Shown one piece after another: positions 1 through 7,105 of a stretch of 14,057 bases of DNA. A program made the position numbers and the translations under genes. Location: positions 1-14,057 of the forward strand of contig DATBFJ010000003.1 of NCBI GenBank assembly GCA_036558545.1, read 5' to 3'. Below the pieces are notes generated by a model, which worked only from the letters and a program-made list of their open reading frames with translations, had not been told where the DNA came from and did not search any database. The DNA comes from JALYGJ01 sp036558545 (GTDB lineage: Bacteria; Chloroflexota; Limnocylindria; Limnocylindrales; CSP1-4). How positions within the stretch are numbered: the stretch's first letter is position 1; each line of letters starts with the position of its first letter.

Positions 1-141
1 GAAGGCGCGGTACTCGGCCTCGCCCTTCAACGACAGGTACTTGGTGATGGCGGCGGTGAGCGACGTCTTGCCGTGGTCGATGTGGCCGATCGTGCCGATG
101 TTGACGTGCGGCTTGGTGCGCTCGAACTTCTTCTTGGCCAT
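1..141 (-). CDS. tuf: Elongation factor Tu (EF-Tu), N-terminal 47 codons, cut by the window edge
   Basis: EF-Tu is the GTPase that delivers aminoacyl-tRNA to the ribosomal A site in the cytoplasm. The visible N-terminus begins MAKKKFERTKPHVNIGTIGH and continues into the G1/P-loop GHIDHGKTS, the standard EF-Tu nucleotide-binding signature (most EF-Tus read GHVDHGKTT; the Val to Ile and final Thr to Ser changes are conservative). The ATG at 141-139 is the natural start because family similarity begins right there. A purine-rich stretch (AGAGGAATAGGAA) lies 13-25 nt upstream on the coding strand, a rather long spacing for a ribosome binding site. The gene follows three tRNA genes on the same strand, the arrangement seen at tufB-type loci, so cotranscription with the tRNAs is likely. 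The C-terminal part lies outside the window. Confidence 0.97.
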   Translation of the reverse strand, partial: MAKKKFERTKPHVNIGTIGHIDHGKTSLTAAITKYLSLKGEAEYRAF

Positions 142-188
142 GCTGCTGCTTGTTCCTATTCCTCTTGGGGTTGGGTGCGCGGCAGAGG

Positions 189-264
189 TGGAGCCCACAT
201 TGGGACTTGAACCCAAGACCTCTTCCTTACCAAGGAAGTGCTCTGCCAGCTGAGCTATGTGGGC
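189..264 (-). tRNA. trnT: tRNA-Thr(GGU)
   Basis: The coding strand folds as a full cloverleaf. It has a 7-bp acceptor stem (GCCCACA paired with UGUGGGC apart from its inner end), a D-arm with AGCUCAGCUGGCAGAGC, an anticodon stem CUUCC/GGAAG with loop UUGGUAA (anticodon GGU, Thr), and a T-arm with GGUUCAAGUCC. The CCA end is encoded in the DNA, giving 76 nt. It lies 47 nt upstream of tuf and is probably processed from a tRNA-tuf transcript. It reads ACC and ACU codons. Confidence 0.96.
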
Positions 265-298
265 CCGGTCGCTGCCGGAAGATTAATTGATTGCTACT

Positions 299-315
299 CC
301 GCAGCGACGCTGCGG
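299..315. repeat. Perfect inverted repeat in the tRNA-Tyr to tRNA-Thr(GGU) spacer
   Basis: The 17-nt sequence CCGCAGCGACGCTGCGG is a perfect 8-bp palindrome around one central base, which in RNA would give at least a 6-bp GC stem with a 5-nt loop. It lies in the 89-nt spacer between tRNA-Tyr and tRNA-Thr(GGU), where many bacteria carry a tRNA-Gly. No U-run follows it on the minus strand, so it is not a typical intrinsic terminator. An RNA processing structure between tRNAs is the simplest reading, but that is inference. Confidence 0.6.
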
Positions 316-353
316 CGCCCCTGCTGCGCGCCCTCCGGGCCCGCGAGTTGAGT

Positions 354-438
354 TGGTGGGCAGGGAGGGAATCGAACCCCCACAGTCGAAGACGGCTGAT
401 CTACAGTCAGCGGAGCTCACCACCTGCTCAACCTACCC
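354..438 (-). tRNA. trnY: tRNA-Tyr(GUA), class II with long variable arm
   Basis: The coding strand begins GGGUAGG and ends CCUGCCC-A-CCA, giving a 7-bp acceptor stem with one G-U pair. The D-stem is GAGC/GCUC, the anticodon stem GCUGA/UCAGC, and the loop CUGUAGA holds anticodon GUA (Tyr). A 13-nt variable region with a GUC-UUC-GAC hairpin marks it as class II, as expected for bacterial tRNA-Tyr. The T-arm contains GGUUCGAUUCC. CCA is encoded; total 85 nt. It lies between two tRNA-Thr genes on the same strand, matching the thr-tyr-thr order found upstream of tuf elsewhere. Confidence 0.96.
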
Positions 439-508
439 AAGGCTGTGTCGCCGACCGCGCGGGCTCCCCTTGGTGACGAGGACGCGGGCGTAGACGGTTA
501 TTCACTTG

Positions 509-584
509 TGGAGCCGCCGAGGGGACTCGAACCCGTAACCGGCGGTTTACAAAACCGCTGCTCTACCAATTGAGCTACGGCGGC
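509..584 (-). tRNA. trnT: tRNA-Thr(UGU)
   Basis: The cloverleaf has acceptor stem GCCGCCG/CGGCGGC, a D-arm with AGCUCAAUUGGUAGAGC, anticodon stem GCGGU/ACCGC with loop UUUGUAA (anticodon UGU, Thr), and a T-arm with GGUUCGAGUCC. The CCA end is encoded; total 76 nt. It is the first tRNA after rlmB, only 38 nt from that gene's stop codon, with no terminator between them, so read-through from the upstream operon is possible. A weak -10-like TACTGT lies just upstream of the tRNA but has no good -35 partner, so I do not call a promoter. Confidence 0.96.
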
Positions 585-622
585 GCGACTGCTAAGGATA
601 CAGTACGCGCCGCTCCCAGCGT

Positions 623-2026
623 CTAGGCGTCGCGGGGAAGGAGATCGTCCGCAGGCGCGCCGCTGGCTTCGGGCGCCGATTCGGCCGGTGCGACCGGCTC
701 TTCCTCGGACTCCAATTCGACCCTGGAAGCCGATTCCTGCGCCGGCGCAGGCGCTGGACCGGGACGCTGGCCGGCGGCGGCAAAGAGCAGGATCGAGCCT
801 GCAACGGCCGCGTTCAGGGAGCCGATTCTTCCGCGCATGGGGATGCGCACCACGAGGTCAAGCCGGCGCCGGACAGGGCCGGATATGCCCCGGCCTTCCG
901 AGCCGACGATGATCGCCAGCGGGCCGCGCAGATCGGCATCGTTGAATGCCAGGGATGCTTCTTCGTCGGCGCCGACAAGACGCAGTCCGTCACCGTGCAG
1001 ATCCGCGAGCGTGCCCGCGAGGTCGTCGACCGCGGCAAGAACCAGATGCTCGGTCGCTCCGGCAGAGGCCTTGATTGCGGCCGGGCTGAGTGGCGCAGAG
1101 CGTCGCGTGGGGTAGACCACACCGTGGACACCACACGCCTCGGCGCTGCGCAGCAACGTCCCGAAGTTCTGCGGGTCCTCGAGTGAATCGAGAACCAGGA
1201 CGAACGGCACCTCTTTGCGCTCGCGGGCGCGCGCGAGGATGGAATCGACATCGCCGGCGGGTCGCGGCCTGGCGACGAGTGCCACGCCCTGGTGACCGTC
1301 GAAGCCCGCGAGCGCCGTCAGCGTCCCGCCTTCGACCTCGACAACCGGGATGCGCAGCGTGGTGGCGTGGATCGCGAGGGCGTCGAGCGCCGCGCGCCTC
1401 TCCGGCACGATCAACAGCCTGAGCGCATCGCGGCGCGCGGCAAACGCCTCTTCGACGGGCCGGCGGCCGGCAACGAGCTCCTCCCCTTCCCCGACCAGGG
1501 CATCTCGATCCGGTTGAACCTCACGATGCGGCCGCGCTTCGTATGCCGGCCGCGCGGTGTATGGGCGGCGGGCATCGAAGGGCGGACGGCGCGGACGTTC
1601 ACCATATGGTCGGTCGTGGCGCGGCCGACTCTCGTACGGCCGATCTGATCGTGGGCGATCCCCGTACGGACGGTCAGCCCGCGTTCGTTCACTGTGCGGC
1701 TTCACTTCGAACGGTCGGTCTGCCCGTGGCTTGAACTCCCGCGGACGGTCGTCGCGCGACCGCTCGTCGCGCGGGCGGCCGTCGTGTGGTCGGCTGTCAG
1801 TGAAGTCGATCGGCTTGCGCGGTCTGTCGGAGGGTGGCCGGCTGGTCGGCCTTCCACCTGATCGGTAGCTCGAACCGCCTGCTCCCGCCGGCTTGCTCGA
1901 TCGATTGCCGTCGCCGCGCGGCTTGCCGCCGCCTCCGCCGTAACCTCCGCGATTGCCCGCAGGACGGTCACCGCGCGGTTTGCCACCTCCTGCCTTTCCC
2001 CCCTTCGGCGTATCGCGATCAGCCAT
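623..2026 (-). CDS. rlmB: SpoU/TrmH-family 23S rRNA (guanosine-2'-O)-methyltransferase, RlmB-like, with a long basic N-terminal extension
   Basis: RlmB-type SPOUT enzymes use S-adenosylmethionine to methylate the 2'-hydroxyl of a guanosine in the peptidyl-transferase region of 23S rRNA. The 467-aa product has three parts: a disordered Gly/Arg/Pro/Asp-rich region (1-178), a SpoU substrate-binding domain (about 179-255, starting GEGEELVAGRRPVEEAF), and the knotted methylase domain (about 274-419). The SPOUT motifs are clear: N287-x-G-x-x-x-R293, GSEGRGI at 375-381, and IPMRGRIGSLNAAVAGSI at 395-412. An acidic tail follows (420-467). Typical RlmB proteins are about 240-250 aa, so roughly 180 N-terminal residues are extra. 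The ATG at 2026 overlaps the cysS stop by 8 nt, and no good SD is visible, suggesting translational coupling. The frame stays open upstream to 2182, but that stretch lies inside cysS. Target specificity is family-based; another SpoU target cannot be excluded. Confidence 0.9.
   Translation of the reverse strand: MADRDTPKGGKAGGGKPRGDRPAGNRGGYGGGGGKPRGDGNRSSKPAGAGGSSYRSGGRPTSRPPSDRPRKPIDFTDSRPHDGRPRDERSRDDRPREFKPRADRPFEVKPHSERTRADRPYGDRPRSDRPYESRPRHDRPYGERPRRPPFDARRPYTARPAYEARPHREVQPDRDALVGEGEELVAGRRPVEEAFAARRDALRLLIVPERRAALDALAIHATTLRIPVVEVEGGTLTALAGFDGHQGVALVARPRPAGDVDSILARARERKEVPFVLVLDSLEDPQNFGTLLRSAEACGVHGVVYPTRRSAPLSPAAIKASAGATEHLVLAAVDDLAGTLADLHGDGLRLVGADEEASLAFNDADLRGPLAIIVGSEGRGISGPVRRRLDLVVRIPMRGRIGSLNAAVAGSILLFAAAGQRPGPAPAPAQESASRVELESEEEPVAPAESAPEASGAPADDLLPRDA
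1511..1792 (-). repeat. Degenerate RPYxxRPRxD-type repeat in the RlmB N-terminal extension
   Basis: Codons for residues about 79-172 of the rlmB product encode a low-complexity run with a period near 10 residues. Units such as RPYGDRPRSD, RPYESRPRHD and RPYGERPRRP recur, grading into looser RPxE/KPxxD variants. Arg and Pro dominate and acidic residues alternate, so the segment is strongly basic and almost surely unfolded. At the DNA level it is a GC-rich, slightly diverged tandem array in frame with the gene. Its antisense strand gives arginine/serine-rich open frames that are artefacts. Confidence 0.75.
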
Positions 2027-3431
2027 CGTGCGTGACTGCGATGACGCGCCAGCGTTGGCCGTCGCGCGTGTCCTCGACGGAAACGCCGAGCGCCGCAAGC
2101 TCGTCACGGAGCCTGTCCGACGATGCAAAGTCACGAGACGCTCGGGCAGCAGCTCGCTCGTCGAGCAGCGCCTGGGCGCCATCCGGTAGCTCTTCGGGCT
2201 CCTCGATCACGCCAAGCACCCGGTCAAAATCGCGGAGTGTCTCCACTCCACGACGGGCATCGGCCGTCGAGAGGGTCTGTTCCTCGACGGCTCGCCGGTT
2301 GAGCTCGCGGACCAAGACGAAAATCGCGGCCAAGGCCTCGGAGATGTTGAGATCATCGTCCATGGCCGCCTTGAACTCAGCTCGAGCGGCGCTGAAGACC
2401 GTGTCGAGTCGAGGGTCGTTCGGGGCGTCACTTGAGAAGCGCTCGAGACGCGAGACGGTGTTCGACAGCCGCTCAACGGCTTCGCGCGCGTTGTCAAGCG
2501 TCTGTCCGCCCCACTCGAGCGGCTTGCGGTACTGCGTCGCGATGAGCGCGTAGCGCAGCGTCGTCGGTGAATAGCCTGCCTCGTAAACATCGGCGGGGCG
2601 CTCAATGTTGCCCACGCGGCGGGCCATCTTCTCGCCCGACATGTGCAGATGCGCGTTGTGCAGCCAGGTGTTGACGAAATGCTTGCCGGTTGATGCCTCG
2701 GACTGGGCGATCTCGTTCTCGTGGTGCGGGAAGATCAGGTCGACACCGCCGGTATGGATGTCGAATGATTCACCCAGGTATTTCATGCTCATCGCCGAGC
2801 ACTCGATGTGCCAGCCCGGCCGACCCCTGCCCACCTCTGTGTCCCACGAAGGCTCGCCCGGCTTGGTGCCCTTCCAAACGGCAAAGTCACGGACATCGTC
2901 CTTGCCGTAATCGTCGGCCGCGACCCGCTCCGTCGACTGTGCCTGATCCGGATCGAGCTTGGCCAGCACGCCGTATCTCGGCCATGTCGAGATGCGGAAG
3001 AAGATCGAGCCGTCATCCACCGCGTATGCATGGCCGTTGTCGACGAGCTTCTTGACGATCGCTGCCATTTCGGGAATGTGCTCTGTGGCACGCGCGAGTT
3101 TGTCAGGCGGCCCAATGCGCAGCTTGGCCAGATCGGCGATAAAGCGCTCGATATGCGGTGCGGTCAGCTCGTCGAGCGTTCCGCCTTTGGCCGCCAGATC
3201 CCTGATGATCCGATCGTCAACGTCGGTGATGTTCATCACCCAGGTGACGTTGAAACCAGACCAGCGCAGGTAGCGGCTGACGATGTCGCCAAGCAGGAAG
3301 GCGCGGAAATTGCCCACGTGGGCGGGGCCGTAGACGGTAGGTCCGCAGCTATAGATGCGGACATTCGACGCATCGAGGGGCATGAACTCCTCGACCTTGC
3401 CGCCGAGGGTATTCGTGAATCGGAGAGTCAT
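2019..3431 (-). CDS. cysS: Cysteinyl-tRNA synthetase with a variant KMSKS signature
   Basis: This class I synthetase activates cysteine with ATP and charges tRNA-Cys. The 470-aa product has the usual family length. The HIGH motif is seen as P36-A-H-V-G-N41. The catalytic zinc ligands are C29 (YSCGPT), C211 (HIECSA), H236 and E240 (FPHHENE), all present. Other hallmarks are VMNITDVDDRI (65-75), FDIHTGGVDLIFPH and a C-terminal helical anticodon-binding domain (about 310-470). The KMSKS loop reads KMARR (268-272) followed by VGN, losing the Ser and the second Lys. I chose the ATG at 3431, 10 nt after the ispDF stop, because similarity starts at TLRFTNTL. A GAGGA purine run abuts this ATG, closer than ideal; an in-frame TTG at 3461 would add ten residues overlapping ispDF. 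The 3' end overlaps rlmB by 8 nt. Confidence 0.96.
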   Translation of the reverse strand: MTLRFTNTLGGKVEEFMPLDASNVRIYSCGPTVYGPAHVGNFRAFLLGDIVSRYLRWSGFNVTWVMNITDVDDRIIRDLAAKGGTLDELTAPHIERFIADLAKLRIGPPDKLARATEHIPEMAAIVKKLVDNGHAYAVDDGSIFFRISTWPRYGVLAKLDPDQAQSTERVAADDYGKDDVRDFAVWKGTKPGEPSWDTEVGRGRPGWHIECSAMSMKYLGESFDIHTGGVDLIFPHHENEIAQSEASTGKHFVNTWLHNAHLHMSGEKMARRVGNIERPADVYEAGYSPTTLRYALIATQYRKPLEWGGQTLDNAREAVERLSNTVSRLERFSSDAPNDPRLDTVFSAARAEFKAAMDDDLNISEALAAIFVLVRELNRRAVEEQTLSTADARRGVETLRDFDRVLGVIEEPEELPDGAQALLDERAAARASRDFASSDRLRDELAALGVSVEDTRDGQRWRVIAVTHDG

Positions 3432-3441
3432 TCCTCGCGCA

Positions 3442-4602
3442 TCATCGCCGATGAACGGCAACGAGGCAGGTTGCGCTGATCACGAGTCCCGCACCCTCCG
3501 AGCCATACAGGTTGCCCGTCGATGCGCTGATCGACACGGAGTCTCGATCTGCATCGAGCAGTGCGGCGAGCCGTTCGCGCATTGCGTCGATTCGCTGTGG
3601 TCCAAGCTTTGGCCTCGCGCCGACCAACGACACCTGGGCAGATGCGACCGACCAGCCGCCCTGCGCCGCCCGGAAAACGGCTTCGTTGAGCAGCCGCGCA
3701 CTGTCGATGCCCCTGGTCCGCGGGTCGGTTGGTGGCGACATCCGACCGAGATCGCCCAGACCCGCGGCGGACAGCACGGCCGTGGCGGCGGCGTGCAACA
3801 CGACGTCCCCGTCCGAATGGCCGAACAGGCGCGGAGCCGCATCGATGACGATGCCGCCCAAGCGCATGCCCATCTCCGGTCCGAAACCGTGAGAGTCCTG
3901 GCCGAGGCCGATGCGCATCGTCTCGTTTGATCGCCCTCTCGAGGCGGCGATCGCGCGGACGATCTCGAGGTCTGCCGGCTCGGTGACTTTGAGGTTCGTG
4001 GACTCCCCTGGGACGGTGGCCACGCTGATGCCGCGGCTCTCCAGGAGCGCGGCCTCATCCGTGTATGCCGCAGAGCCCGCCGTCCCGAAGGCATCGACCA
4101 GCAATGCCCTGCGGGCGCCTTGCGGCGTCTGGGTCCGGACGAGGCCAGTCCGATCGACCGATTCGATGAGCCCGCCTCTGGCGGCGCGCTTGAGCGAGTC
4201 CACAACGGGCACGACGGGCACTGCCGCGCCGTGTTCGGCGGCCGCCGCGGCCACTGCGTCTGCGAGTGACGACGAAGCGAGTGGACGAGCCGCGTCGTGA
4301 ACCAGCACGACCTCGGCCGACGACGCAGCGACGCCGTTTCTGACAGAGGCAGAGCGCTGCTCGCCGCCCGTGACAACAGTTGTGCCGCTCATCGACTCGA
4401 GTGCGGCGACCAATTCGACGCGGTCCTCTCTGGCGACGACGATCACTCGATCCACGGACTCGGCGGCGGCCATCGATGCGACGGACCACTCGAGCATCGT
4501 GCGACCGAGAATCATCGCGGAGCTCTTGTCCGCCCCGCCCATGCGCTCGCTTGAGCCGGCGGCGACGATCACCGCATCGGCAAAGCGACGCCGCTCAGCC
4601 AC
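3442..4602 (-). CDS. ispDF: Bifunctional IspD-IspF fusion of the MEP isoprenoid pathway
   Basis: The 386-aa product fuses two non-consecutive MEP-pathway enzymes. Residues 9-225 form the IspD cytidylyltransferase (MEP + CTP to CDP-ME): AAGSSERMGG (14-23), VHDAARP (101-107), TPQGAR (159-164), TDEAALLE (181-188), ESTNLKVTEPADL (200-212). Residues 229-386 form IspF (MEcPP synthase): MRIGLGQDSHGF with zinc ligands D236 and H238, then GHSDGDVVLH with H270, and GDLG with the ribose-binding Asp at 284. Two usually invariant IspF positions differ: the Asp four residues after the His ligand is Thr274, and the TTTEKLGF loop is STGNLYG, lacking the magnesium-binding Glu. IspD has DKS where PKQ is usual. 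The GTG at 4602 overlaps the preceding stop by 8 nt, and no SD is visible; longer in-frame starts lie inside the upstream gene. CDP-ME kinase (IspE) is not in the window. Confidence 0.93.
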   Translation of the reverse strand: MAERRRFADAVIVAAGSSERMGGADKSSAMILGRTMLEWSVASMAAAESVDRVIVVAREDRVELVAALESMSGTTVVTGGEQRSASVRNGVAASSAEVVLVHDAARPLASSSLADAVAAAAAEHGAAVPVVPVVDSLKRAARGGLIESVDRTGLVRTQTPQGARRALLVDAFGTAGSAAYTDEAALLESRGISVATVPGESTNLKVTEPADLEIVRAIAASRGRSNETMRIGLGQDSHGFGPEMGMRLGGIVIDAAPRLFGHSDGDVVLHAAATAVLSAAGLGDLGRMSPPTDPRTRGIDSARLLNEAVFRAAQGGWSVASAQVSLVGARPKLGPQRIDAMRERLAALLDADRDSVSISASTGNLYGSEGAGLVISATCLVAVHRR

Positions 4603-5650
4603 GCGGCTGAGCGAAGACCATCCGGCCGGCGACAGTCTGCAGGACGCGAACCACGGTGACCTCGATCTCGCGATCGACCATCTCGCCGCCACCCTCGACA
4701 ACGATCATCGTGCCGTCGTCGAGGTAGGCGAGGCCCTGTCCGGGCTCCTTGCCCTGCTGGATGACCTTGACCTGCAGCGCATCGCCCGGCAGGAACGCCG
4801 GCTTGAGCGCGTTCGCGAGCTGATTGAGGTTGAGGACACGGACGTCGTCGAGCTGCGCGACGCGGTTGAGGTTGTAGTCGTTGGTCAGGATGCCGGCCTT
4901 ACGCCGCCTGGCCAGCTCAACGAGCTTGGCGTCCACAGCCTCGATACCGGACGGATCCTCGTCGCTCAGCTCGACCGCCACGCGGTGATCCTTTTGAAGG
5001 ACATTGAGCACTTCGAGCCCGCGCCGTCCGCGGACGCGACGAGTCTGGTCACGGTTGTCGGCAATGTGCTGAAGCTCTGCGACCACGAAGCGTGGAACCA
5101 CGAGCGTGCCAAAAAGGAAGCCACTGGCGACGACATCAGTCATCCGTCCGTCGATCAGTGCGCTCGTGTCGACGTAGGTGGTCGGGCCTAGCTGCTCTAC
5201 CAGTGGTCGCTCAGGCGGCCTGATGAAACCGGCGTTCTTGAGCGCCTCGTATAGATCGGCGCGCTTGGCCACGGTGAGGCCCATCATCCCCAGGCCGGTC
5301 ACGGCGATCGTGCCGATTGGCAACCAATAGTTATATGGCGAGGGCAGGTTCGTCATCGGCAGGCCAAGCAGCAGGCCAATGATCAAGCCGATGATCAGGC
5401 CAACGACGCCACTGATGAACTCGCCGGTCGACAGATCCATGACGTGGCGAATGAGGAACCGCGCCGGCACGACGGTGACATACGGCAGAACCGCAAAGCC
5501 GATGATGAACCACGCCCCGATCCAGCCGATCAGCAAAACGGCCCCGCCGATCGTGGTCAGGTCGAGCTTGGGCACGCCGGCCAAGGAGGTCACGGCAATG
5601 GCGATGGCCGCGACAAGGCCGCCTCCCAACAGCCGGACAAAGATGTTCAA
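4595..5650 (-). CDS. Membrane-anchored PIN-TRAM domain protein (YacL-like)
   Basis: The 351-aa protein starts with four predicted membrane helices (about 2-24, 32-60, 77-98, 107-126). A PIN nuclease domain follows (about 156-280) with the acidic residues D161 (YVDTSALIDGR), E192 (VVAELQ), D240 (VDAKLVELA) and D258 (TNDYNL). It ends with a TRAM RNA-binding domain (about 284-345, KPAFLPGDALQVKV). PIN domains are usually metal-dependent ribonucleases and TRAM binds RNA, so a membrane-bound RNase is the likely role; the substrate is unknown. Length and architecture match Bacillus YacL and its position after radA. I chose TTG at 5650: its first bases overlap the radA TGA (TTGA), a GGAG ribosome binding site lies 10 nt upstream, and membrane helix 1 begins at once. 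Reading further upstream would run through radA. In Bacillus, disA sits between radA and yacL; here it is absent. Confidence 0.93.
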   Translation of the reverse strand: MNIFVRLLGGGLVAAIAIAVTSLAGVPKLDLTTIGGAVLLIGWIGAWFIIGFAVLPYVTVVPARFLIRHVMDLSTGEFISGVVGLIIGLIIGLLLGLPMTNLPSPYNYWLPIGTIAVTGLGMMGLTVAKRADLYEALKNAGFIRPPERPLVEQLGPTTYVDTSALIDGRMTDVVASGFLFGTLVVPRFVVAELQHIADNRDQTRRVRGRRGLEVLNVLQKDHRVAVELSDEDPSGIEAVDAKLVELARRRKAGILTNDYNLNRVAQLDDVRVLNLNQLANALKPAFLPGDALQVKVIQQGKEPGQGLAYLDDGTMIVVEGGGEMVDREIEVTVVRVLQTVAGRMVFAQPRG

Positions 5651-7101
5651 GAGGTTGTTTCTCCAATGACGATCGGCACAGTCTCGCGGACGGCACGTTG
5701 CTGCGGCTCGCTGAGTGCGGCACTGATTGCGTCGCGCAGCGTAGCGACTCTGACGAGTTCGATGCCGGGAACGTCCTCGATCGCTTCGCGCCGTCCCTGC
5801 TGCTGAGGCACGATCGCCCTCGTGAAGCCGAGGCGGGCAGCCTCGCGAAGCCGTCGCGCAAGTCCGTGGATCGGGCGGAGCTCGCCAGTGAGTCCAATTT
5901 CGCCGCACAGCACGGTACCGCCGATCAGCGGCCGATCGCGGAGTGCGGAGGCAAGGGCCATGACGAGTGGCAGGTCGATGGCGGGCTCCTCAACGACGAG
6001 GCCGCCGACGACGCTGGCGTAAACGTCGTGGCTGGCAAGGTTCATCCCCGCACGACGTCCGAGGACGGCGATGAGCAACGCGAGACGCTGGTTGTCCAAA
6101 CCGGAAGCGGTGCGTCGCGGCGAACCATGCACTTGAGGAGCGACGAGCGCCTGCACCTCGACGAGCAACGGACGGCTGCCCTCCAGCGTTGCGGCTACGG
6201 CCACACCCGGTGCGCCCAGGGAGTCGGTCTCGATGAACGCCGAGCCCGGATCGGCAACTTCCTGCAACCCGTCAGGCGCCATCTCGAAGACGCCGACTTC
6301 GTCGGTAGACCCAAAGCGGTTCTTGCTCGCGCGCAGCAGCCGGAGTCCTGAGAAGCGCTCGCCTTCAAGAGTCAGCACGACGTCGACGATGTGCTCGAGC
6401 GTCTTTGGCCCAGCAAGCGTTCCGTCTTTGGTGACATGGCCAACCAGGACGGTGGGCACGCCGTTTTCCTTGGCGTAGGCCTGAAGTCGTGCCGCGGCCT
6501 CTCGGACCTGGCCCACGGATCCCGCCGGACCGTCCAGGACATCGGTGGTGAGCGTCTGGATGGAGTCAATGACGAGCAGCGCCGGCGAAGTTGCCTCTGC
6601 GGCCGCAACGATGCGCTCGACGGATGTCTCAGGAAGAACGTCGATCTGTTCGCCGGCGCCGTGCCCGGCAAGGCCCAGCCGGCCGGCGCGCATGTGCAGC
6701 TGCGCCGCAGATTCCTCTCCGCTCGCGTACAGGACGCGGCCGGTTCCGCCTCCTGTGCGAGCCACCGCTCCGCACACCGCCAGGACGAGCGTCGACTTGC
6801 CAATGCCCGGCTCGCCGCCGAGCAGCACAAGAGAGCCGGCAACGATGCCGCCACCCAACACTCGGTCTATCTCGCGGATGCCGACCACGATGCGCTCGGC
6901 ATCGGCCTCGTCGAGATCACTCAAGGCCGTGACTTGCGGCGCTGCAACGGGCGCGGCACTTCGTTGCTTCATGGCGCGCGGCGACTGGACGACCGACTCA
7001 ACCATCGTGTTCCAGTTGGCGCACGAGCGGCACTGGCCTTCCCAGCGCAGGCTCGTCGCGCCGCACGTGCCACACACGTAGCGGGTGTCGAGCCGGGCCA
7101 C
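5647..7101 (-). CDS. radA: DNA repair protein RadA (Sms)
   Basis: RadA is a RecA-like ATPase/helicase that acts in homologous recombination, promoting branch migration and processing of recombination intermediates. The 484-aa product has the usual length and all domains. An N-terminal zinc finger has C10, C13, C24 and C27. The ATPase core has Walker A GGEPGIGKS (95-103) and Walker B LLVIDS (175-180), and the RadA-specific KNRFG motif lies at 260-264. A C-terminal Lon-like domain (about 305-460) includes VEVQALV and GEIGLTGELRPI. The GTG at 7101 is 4 nt after the clpC stop and lacks a clear SD, so coupling to clpC translation is likely. The clpC-radA pairing is typical of Gram-positive and related genomes. 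The final TGA overlaps the TTG start of the next gene. Confidence 0.97.
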   Translation of the reverse strand: MARLDTRYVCGTCGATSLRWEGQCRSCANWNTMVESVVQSPRAMKQRSAAPVAAPQVTALSDLDEADAERIVVGIREIDRVLGGGIVAGSLVLLGGEPGIGKSTLVLAVCGAVARTGGGTGRVLYASGEESAAQLHMRAGRLGLAGHGAGEQIDVLPETSVERIVAAAEATSPALLVIDSIQTLTTDVLDGPAGSVGQVREAAARLQAYAKENGVPTVLVGHVTKDGTLAGPKTLEHIVDVVLTLEGERFSGLRLLRASKNRFGSTDEVGVFEMAPDGLQEVADPGSAFIETDSLGAPGVAVAATLEGSRPLLVEVQALVAPQVHGSPRRTASGLDNQRLALLIAVLGRRAGMNLASHDVYASVVGGLVVEEPAIDLPLVMALASALRDRPLIGGTVLCGEIGLTGELRPIHGLARRLREAARLGFTRAIVPQQQGRREAIEDVPGIELVRVATLRDAISAALSEPQQRAVRETVPIVIGETTS

Positions 7102-7105
7102 GGGC

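Noticed and set aside
265..353. A possible tRNA-Gly between tRNA-Tyr and tRNA-Thr(GGU)
   Set aside because: No cloverleaf, T-loop GGTTCGA signature or GCC anticodon arm could be found on either strand; only a GC palindrome is present.
1511..1792. CRISPR-like array in the repetitive segment of rlmB
   Set aside because: The repeats are short, degenerate, in frame with a gene and without unique spacers of constant length.
1557..1868. A 103-codon plus-strand frame rich in GRS/SRGR repeats
   Set aside because: It is the reverse complement of the Arg/Pro repeat in the rlmB extension and has no independent support.
2027..2182. Extension of rlmB upstream into cysS
   Set aside because: It would overlap cysS by over 160 nt in another frame and encodes no recognisable sequence. 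The ATG at 2026 with an 8-nt overlap is more natural.
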